Shown here in pieces: positions 58,590-64,000 of a stretch of DNA of 64,000 nt. The first letter of the stretch is position 1; every line of letters begins with the position of its first letter. The stretch is taken from positions 310,001-374,000 of the forward strand of contig NZ_PDNV01000001.1 in assembly GCF_002849615.1 (NCBI RefSeq), read 5' to 3'. A program made the translations under genes and the position numbers. This DNA comes from Pollutimonas nitritireducens. GTDB taxonomy: Bacteria; Pseudomonadota; Gammaproteobacteria; Burkholderiales; Burkholderiaceae_B. The notes under the pieces were generated by a model. That model saw only the letters and a program-made list of their open reading frames with translations, did not search any database and was not told where the DNA came from.

Positions 58590-61544
58590 CTAGCGCTTGC
58601 GTAACCGATGCCGGTCATCGTCATCACGATGTTTCGCGGCAATCTCTTCAATGAACTTCAAAACGTCCTTGTCGTTGATCAGGTCGGCTAAGGAATTGGC
58701 GCTTAATATATCTGCTGGTGATTGGGCTTTGGAGACGACAAAGCCTTGAACGTAGTCGACGCCCATGTCCCGGAGGGTACGTAAAGTAGCGTAGTCTTCT
58801 GCCCACTCGGCAATGCTCTTCATGCCCAGGTTGCGGGCCAGTTCGATGATCGTACGAACAATGGCCGTGTTGGTTTCATTGGCCATCATATCCTTGATCA
58901 ACGCACCGTCAATCTTGATGGCATCAGCCGCCAATTCCTTAAGATATGAAAATGAGGTGTATCCGGCGCCGAAGTCGTCCAGTGCCACGAAGGCACCCAT
59001 CTTTTGCAGACGTTTCATGAATACACGGGTGCGGTCAAGGTCTTGCAATGCCACACCTTCGGTGATTTCGACACAAAGCCGACTGGCAACCGTTTCGTGG
59101 CGTTCCAGCATGGCGAAGAATGAGGTGATGAATTTTTCATCGTTCAGCGATACGCCGCTCAGGTTGACATTCACCATTTCCGTATTGGCCAGCCGATGCT
59201 CATGTTTAGCCAACCACTCAAGCGTCGCAGAAAAGACCCATTTATCAATAATGGTGATCGTTCCGTTTTCCTCGGCCGCCGCAATAATTTTCCCTGTCGG
59301 GACCAGCGCGCCCGTGGAATTTCGCACGCGCAGCAGGACTTCGAAGTTGAGTGTTTGCAGCGGATTTTTCATCGACATGATGGGCTGCATTTCGAGGTAT
59401 AAGCCGCGCGGTGATTCGCTGCCCTCCAGTTCATCGAAAAGCCGCAGTTCTTCGGTGTGCTCCTGCAGTGCTTCGGAGTCCTGTTCGTAGACTACGATGT
59501 CCCGGTGTTGCTTGCGTGCGTCCCTGCACGCGCGTCCCGCTGCCGAGATCATGTCCTTGGAATCCATGTTCGAGGTGATTTCAATGATTCCGATGGCGCT
59601 GTTTAACTGGTAGGCTCGTTCCCCTACGTACAGGGCGGTGGAATTGAGATGCTGAATGACCGAGACGGCTGCGACACGCGCCTGAGCTATGGTGGCATTT
59701 GGAAATAGGATAAGGAACTCGTCCCCGCCGATACGGCCTACCTGCTGTTGTGGCGTCAGGGCTTTTTTGATGCGTTCGCACACCCGTTTCAGGACTTCGT
59801 CGCCCGACATGCGGCCGAACAGACTGTTGATGCGTTTAAAGGGGTCCAGGTTGATGTAAGCCAGAGCGCAAGGTTCCCCGGTGCGCAAGCGCTCCAGAGA
59901 CGTATTCAACGCTTTTTCTATCCCCCGCCGATTCAGTACGTTGGTAAGCGGATCGTTATCGGCCAGTAGTTGCAACTGATTAATGGTCTCGATGCGCGAA
60001 GTGATGTCTTGCAACGAACCTTCAATTTGCTTGTCGGCGAGTGCGATTCGGATGACGAAATGCTGAGGAATGCCAGGTTGGCTGGATTCGGGCAGCCGTT
60101 CCAGCTCAACTTCGTCACCCGATTTGGTCTTTTCGGCCAACGCGAGCCAGTCCTGGGAAGGGAAGTAGTCGGTCCAGCGCTGCACATTGCTACGACCAAG
60201 CGAAAAGCCGAGCATCCGTTCGAGTACCGGGTTGACGCGCACAAAGACGCCGTCGAGACCCAGAGTAAACATGCCCAGGGGCGCCACCGCATAGTTGCTG
60301 ACCAGTTCCGTTTGAGCGCGTACGCGCTCCTTGCGCTCTTCGCGCATTCGTTCGGCGACCGCCAAGGCGACGATGATGTTCGACAACAACAGGGCAATCA
60401 CACTATTGAAGGTGTCAACGAAGGCGGTACGACCAAAGATGGCCAGCATCGTCCCAGACAGTACGATGCTTAGAGACATGCCCAATATGATGAGATGCCA
60501 GATCCACCTTTGTGTTCTTGCAAGAAATACGCAGCGTGTGAGCATGAGGATAGCCACCAGGACGCCGAAGCCGCAAGTCAGCCACATAAAGGTCTGGAAG
60601 AACGCAGAAGGCAAGACCAGGGCGCCGATCAGTAACGCCAGGCCAGCCCATTTGGCAGCACGCCAGAGCCCGGAGAATCCTGGCGGGAAACCGATCTGAT
60701 ACAGTTTGGTCAGCAAAGAATAGGTAAGCAGATAGTAGGCTGCAACCGTGAGCCGCCTGATAAGCGGCATCCAGTCCAGTGGAATGGCATGGCCCAGCCA
60801 CAGGCTATCCCATCCCAAGGCAAAGGCTCCCAGACGCAGATTGCCCACGAGCCATGTGGCCAGCAATAAGTAGATCCATTCCCTGTTGGTGATCGCTATG
60901 ACGAGGATGAACAGGGCGATGGTAAGCAGCCCGCCTTCCAGAAGTCCCGTTCCGCGATCGAAGCGACTTGTCGAGGCACGAAGGTCGGGTTCGGTCCAGA
61001 GTTCGGCCGAAAGAATTCCGGTGTCGACAAAGCTTGCATAGCACAGGAGCGATGTGCGAACGGGAACATGACCGAGCGATACAGCGAAGCCCATCTTGCT
61101 GCTGCGCACTGAACCGATTGCTTCACTTCGGCTTGCAACGCCCAAGTTGCGCAATAGGTTTGCGTCAGCTTTCCAGCATTCCAGCGTTTGCGTCAGGGGC
61201 GAGGGGATGTGAAGCACCGCTTCGTCAATTTTGGGAGACGCCGGGATGTCCGCCAAAAACCAGCTGGGCGATGATGCCTTTGTCAGTTGCACCGCTGGCA
61301 GGGTATGCAGCGCCGCCAGCGCCCGTGAAGGCGTGTATTGGGAATCATTCTCCGGCAAGAGCCGGATGGAAACACGGTCGCCATGAGTAAGCGGATATTG
61401 GGTACTCAGGGCGTACAAAGCCAGGCCTGACAGGATGATGATCGCAGCCGGCACCACATAAAGCGAGAAGTAGTAAACCAGTTGATCGGCTACTGTGGTG
61501 AGCTTCTTGAGAGAAATAGTGCGAAGCGCGTTTCGAGCCGTCAT
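58590..61544 (-). CDS. Membrane GGDEF-EAL protein with PAS domain
   Basis: 984 residues. A first membrane helix (about 24-46), a periplasmic region to about 200, then a set of membrane helices (203-395) of 7TM-sensor type, a PAS domain (about 415-520), GGDEF (active site at 606-610) and EAL. The EAL signature is EVLLRV at 735-740. Other catalytic residues are present: NLSG, EITEG, DDFGAGY, IKIDG, AEWAE and VQGF, so phosphodiesterase activity is plausible. No RxxD I-site precedes GGDEF (TPQQ instead). Net direction (synthesis or degradation) cannot be told. Confidence 0.92.
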   Translation of the reverse strand: MTARNALRTISLKKLTTVADQLVYYFSLYVVPAAIIILSGLALYALSTQYPLTHGDRVSIRLLPENDSQYTPSRALAALHTLPAVQLTKASSPSWFLADIPASPKIDEAVLHIPSPLTQTLECWKADANLLRNLGVASRSEAIGSVRSSKMGFAVSLGHVPVRTSLLCYASFVDTGILSAELWTEPDLRASTSRFDRGTGLLEGGLLTIALFILVIAITNREWIYLLLATWLVGNLRLGAFALGWDSLWLGHAIPLDWMPLIRRLTVAAYYLLTYSLLTKLYQIGFPPGFSGLWRAAKWAGLALLIGALVLPSAFFQTFMWLTCGFGVLVAILMLTRCVFLARTQRWIWHLIILGMSLSIVLSGTMLAIFGRTAFVDTFNSVIALLLSNIIVALAVAERMREERKERVRAQTELVSNYAVAPLGMFTLGLDGVFVRVNPVLERMLGFSLGRSNVQRWTDYFPSQDWLALAEKTKSGDEVELERLPESSQPGIPQHFVIRIALADKQIEGSLQDITSRIETINQLQLLADNDPLTNVLNRRGIEKALNTSLERLRTGEPCALAYINLDPFKRINSLFGRMSGDEVLKRVCERIKKALTPQQQVGRIGGDEFLILFPNATIAQARVAAVSVIQHLNSTALYVGERAYQLNSAIGIIEITSNMDSKDMISAAGRACRDARKQHRDIVVYEQDSEALQEHTEELRLFDELEGSESPRGLYLEMQPIMSMKNPLQTLNFEVLLRVRNSTGALVPTGKIIAAAEENGTITIIDKWVFSATLEWLAKHEHRLANTEMVNVNLSGVSLNDEKFITSFFAMLERHETVASRLCVEITEGVALQDLDRTRVFMKRLQKMGAFVALDDFGAGYTSFSYLKELAADAIKIDGALIKDMMANETNTAIVRTIIELARNLGMKSIAEWAEDYATLRTLRDMGVDYVQGFVVSKAQSPADILSANSLADLINDKDVLKFIEEIAAKHRDDDDRHRLRKR

Positions 61545-61772
61545 GTTTTGCTTTTATACGGGCCTTTTCCCAGGAAGCTGCTACCAACAATTCCGATTGA
61601 ACTCAATACTACTGACTTTTGTGGGAGCTTGTTTACTTCATGAGAGAAAAGAGCGTCTTTCATTGATATGTCGATTAGCTACGCAGCATTTTGGGTAGAT
61701 GGAAATGTATCGGGAACCAACATGCATTAACGGCTGATTATCATATTTCTTTATAGACGAATAACACAAGGA

Positions 61773-63041
61773 TCACTCCAGCGTGGTCTCCGTGGCAAAG
61801 AGGCTTTCGAGTGTCTCTCGTGGACGAACGACGTGCGCGTTCGAACCATCGACCATGATTTCAGCCGCGCGCGGCCGGGTGTTGTATTGGCTTGCCATGG
61901 TGAAGGCATACGCGCCTGCCGACATGATGGCCAGTACATCGCCTTGCTCAAGACGCAGGCTGCGGTCACGCGCGAGCCAATCGCCGCTTTCACATATCGG
62001 ACCGACAATGTCGTAGACGCGGGCGCAAGCCGCATTCTTGCGCGGCACCACGGCCTCGACGCTGTGCCAGGCGTCGTAAAGCGTTGGCCGTATCAAGTCA
62101 TTCATGGCGGCGTCCACTATCGCAAAATTCTTCACATCGCCATGTTTAAGGTATTCAACCGTGGTCAACAAGACCCCCGAGTTGCCGACCAGCGACCGGC
62201 CGGGTTCCAACACCAGTTGCAGGTGCGAAAGACCGTGCGCGTCAAGCGCCTGGAATACCTTGTCCAGCAACACTGTTGGCGAAAGTAGCGTTTCGTCGGT
62301 GTACCGGATGCCAATTCCGCCGCCCAGGTCGAGGTGCTTGAGTTCGATACCCTTATCGGCCAGGATCTTGATAAGAACGATCAGTTTGTCCAGCGCATCC
62401 AGATAAGGGCTGATCTCGGTAATTTGCGAACCGATGTGACAGTCCACGCCCACGATTTCTATGTTGGGCAGGGTAGCAGCGTGCTGGTAGACGGCTACCG
62501 CGGTCTCGATTGCTATGCCGAATTTGTTCTCTTTGAGTCCAGTGGAAATATAAGGATGGGTCTGGGCGTCGACGTCGGGATTCACGCGCATCGATATGCG
62601 TGCTATGGCGCCTGATTGCTGTGCCACGTCAGACAATCGGGCAAGCTCAGCTTCCGACTCGATATTGAAACACTTCACTCCCGCTTTCAGGGCGGCTTGC
62701 ATTTCCCAGACCTGCTTGCCTACCCCGGAGAAAACGATTTTTGACGGGTCTCCTCCGACGGCCAGCACCCGTGCCAGTTCGCCGCCCGAGACGATATCAA
62801 AGCCGGACCCCAGTTTTCGGAACTCGTTAAGGACTGCCAGATTGGAATTGGCCTTCATGCCAAAACAAACCAGCACATCGCGGCCCCGCGTAGCGATCCG
62901 GTAAGCCTCCCAGGCATCGTGCAAGGCTTGTCGCGAATAGACATAGAGCGGCGTACCAAACTGATTGGCCAGATGAGAGAGAGGGGTGTCTTCGGCGTGC
63001 AGGACGCCGTCGCGGAATTCGAAATGTGGAGAGACGGTCAT
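61773..63041 (-). CDS. lysA: Diaminopimelate decarboxylase
   Basis: Last step of lysine synthesis, PLP-dependent. 422 residues. Schiff-base Lys63 in CFGMKANSN, RVNPDVDAQTHPYISTG, DCHIGSQITE, the phosphate-binding GGGIGI, EPGRSLVGNSG, and the catalytic Cys in PICESGDWLA. Full length, ATG start. Downstream of lptM in the order usual for proteobacteria. Confidence 0.96.
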   Translation of the reverse strand: MTVSPHFEFRDGVLHAEDTPLSHLANQFGTPLYVYSRQALHDAWEAYRIATRGRDVLVCFGMKANSNLAVLNEFRKLGSGFDIVSGGELARVLAVGGDPSKIVFSGVGKQVWEMQAALKAGVKCFNIESEAELARLSDVAQQSGAIARISMRVNPDVDAQTHPYISTGLKENKFGIAIETAVAVYQHAATLPNIEIVGVDCHIGSQITEISPYLDALDKLIVLIKILADKGIELKHLDLGGGIGIRYTDETLLSPTVLLDKVFQALDAHGLSHLQLVLEPGRSLVGNSGVLLTTVEYLKHGDVKNFAIVDAAMNDLIRPTLYDAWHSVEAVVPRKNAACARVYDIVGPICESGDWLARDRSLRLEQGDVLAIMSAGAYAFTMASQYNTRPRAAEIMVDGSNAHVVRPRETLESLFATETTLE

Positions 63042-63085
63042 GGTCGGCGGGGTGGCGAAAGAAGGGTTAACGATGCGATGCAGGA

Positions 63086-63325
63086 TTACTGCGCGCGCAC
63101 GGGGCTGGTGGAGGCGGCGCCTCCATTGTCGTTGTTGTTTGCAGATCCGGTCTCCGGTGCGCCGGCAGGCCGCGGCGGTGTTGTCAGCGACTCTTCAGGC
63201 GGAGGCGGTGGCGGCATGTAGAGTGGCCCTTTATACCCGCAAGCAAGCAGCGTGGAAAATATGGCGAGGCTGGCTGCCAGGCGACATAACGGACGAGCAG
63301 CGGTCGATGCACGGGGCGCTTGCAT
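63086..63325 (-). CDS. lptM: LptM-like small lipoprotein (YifL family)
   Basis: 79 residues with a lipobox LLACGYKGPLYMP: Cys29 after a hydrophobic signal, followed by the GxKGPLY motif that defines the family. In E. coli LptM assists oxidative maturation of LptD. The C-terminal part is Pro/Asn/Ala-rich and probably disordered. It precedes lysA by 44 nt, as in many proteobacteria. cyaY, a common divergent neighbour, is absent from the next 140 bp. Confidence 0.82.
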   Translation of the reverse strand: MQAPRASTAARPLCRLAASLAIFSTLLACGYKGPLYMPPPPPPEESLTTPPRPAGAPETGSANNNDNGGAASTSPVRAQ

Positions 63326-63399
63326 GATAAGACTCCAAAGGTGGCCGGGTAGCGGAAATGTTGATCGTATTGATCGACAATGGAATGATACGCGAGGCA

Positions 63400-63417
63400 G
63401 CCCCCGATGTCGGGGGC
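63400..63417. terminator. GC-rich hairpin between lptM and the PBP1A gene
   Basis: GCCCCCG (63400-63406) / CGGGGGC (63411-63417) with a 4-nt loop. It lies 50 bp past the PBP1A stop on the minus strand. Without a T-run it is a weak terminator candidate. Confidence 0.4.
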
Positions 63418-63465
63418 GCCTGGCAATCTTTTCGGAAACTGTCGACCGGCCGCTAGGGGTAAGGT

Positions 63466-64000
63466 CTAGAAGGGAACATCAGGAGGTTGTTCGCGGCGAG
63501 GTCCGCCGCCGCTGGTGAGTTCGTGCAGCAAGTTGCCGATTCCATCCAGCCCGCCGCCGTCCACAGGGGTTTCAGCCGGAGTGGGCAGCCCCACACGGGC
63601 CACTGCCTGGCCTGGAGGGAACTCTGAAAAGTAGTAGTCGCCATTGATCTTGCTGAGTCCGGCCGGCATGGGGCCCGGTGGCGTTTCAGGTTGACCTTTC
63701 AATGCAGAGCGCATGTAATCTAGCCAGATAGGCAAGGCGGCTCCGCCCCCTGTTTCGCTGGAACCCAGCGATTTGGGTTGGTCGTAGCCCATCCAGACCA
63801 CGCTCACGAGCTTGGGCGTGAACCCGGCAAACCATGCGTCGTGGGATTCATTGGTTGTTCCGGTCTTGCCGCCAATGTCGTTGCGCTTGAGTTCGCGATA
63901 TACGCGGGCACCGGTGCCTGAAGTGGCAACGCCGCGCATCATATCGTTCATGACATACACCGTGCGCGGGTCGATGGCACGGGCAGCCGTGTCGCCCGCG
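63466..64000 (-). CDS. mrcA: Penicillin-binding protein 1A, C-terminal part (5' end outside window)
   Basis: C-terminal transpeptidase end of a class A PBP, 178 codons visible, continuing off the right edge. It shows AIDPRTVYVMNDMMRGV and the KTG active-site motif in GGKTGTTNESHDAWFAGFTP, then VVWMGYDQPKSLGSSETGGG, typical of PBP1A. The last 60 residues are Pro/Gly-rich. Stop TAG at 63466-63468. Also called ponA in Bordetella relatives. Confidence 0.92.
   Translation of the reverse strand, partial: AGDTAARAIDPRTVYVMNDMMRGVATSGTGARVYRELKRNDIGGKTGTTNESHDAWFAGFTPKLVSVVWMGYDQPKSLGSSETGGGAALPIWLDYMRSALKGQPETPPGPMPAGLSKINGDYYFSEFPPGQAVARVGLPTPAETPVDGGGLDGIGNLLHELTSGGGPRREQPPDVPF

Noticed and set aside
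63252-63518. Plus-strand frame considered as a possible cyaY
   Set aside because: The sequence is Arg-rich and lacks any frataxin feature; it is antisense to lptM and the PBP1A gene.

Overview
The window is chromosomal DNA of a betaproteobacterium, most likely family Alcaligenaceae (Bordetella/Achromobacter/Pusillimonas type). This rests on the RNA polymerase and ribosomal gene order, on the downstream order rplQ-cutA-dsbD-hemB-engB-cytochrome c4-resB-ccsB-lysA-lptM-PBP1A, and on protein similarity. The genus is not established.

Layout. 1-3950 is the 3' part of rpoC, ended by a strong terminator. 4056-5040 holds the remnant of a LysR regulator and an intact SDR gene. 5041-12997 is a hairpin-rich leader, the str operon (rpsL, rpsG, fusA, tuf), rpsJ, and a two-gene quaternary-amine ABC transporter lying between rpsJ and rplC. 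13230-17986 is the remainder of the S10 operon (rplC to rpsQ). 18111-38708 is a 20.6 kb block of non-ribosomal genes between rpsQ and rplN. 38912-48026 is promoter, leader and spc/alpha operons (rplN to rplQ, with secY, infA, rpmJ and rpoA). 48116-64000 holds cutA, dsbD, hemB, engB, cytochrome c4, the System II cytochrome c assembly genes resB/ccsB, two c-di-GMP signalling proteins, lysA, lptM and the 3' end of a class A penicillin-binding protein gene.

The 20.6 kb block has two coherent parts. First is a fatty-acid utilisation set: fadD, and an overlapping operon psrA-like regulator, fadE, thiolase, fadJ-like multienzyme and fadL. A perfect 20-bp palindrome upstream of the regulator fits the published PsrA operator pattern. 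Second is a polysaccharide locus on the minus strand: wecB (UDP-GlcNAc 2-epimerase), a BcsB-like membrane-anchored periplasmic protein, nfrB (family 2 glycosyltransferase with a C-terminal MshEN-type c-di-GMP domain) and nfrA (TPR plus outer-membrane domain). A DUF4434-like, possibly Tat-exported protein is divergent from it. The best reading is a self-contained, c-di-GMP-switched machine that makes and exports a ManNAc-containing exopolysaccharide, related to the E. coli NfrAB phage-N4 receptor pathway but carrying its own epimerase and a BcsB-like subunit. This is the most interesting content of the window.

Other notable items are a 166-bp element with perfect 25-bp inverted ends and internal hairpins between dsbD and hemB, a terminator-like attenuator in the spc leader, a TTG start on rpsD, and several broken genes. 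No tRNA, rRNA, CRISPR array or insertion sequence was recognised. All calls come from reading the sequence and from recalled family knowledge; no searches were run.
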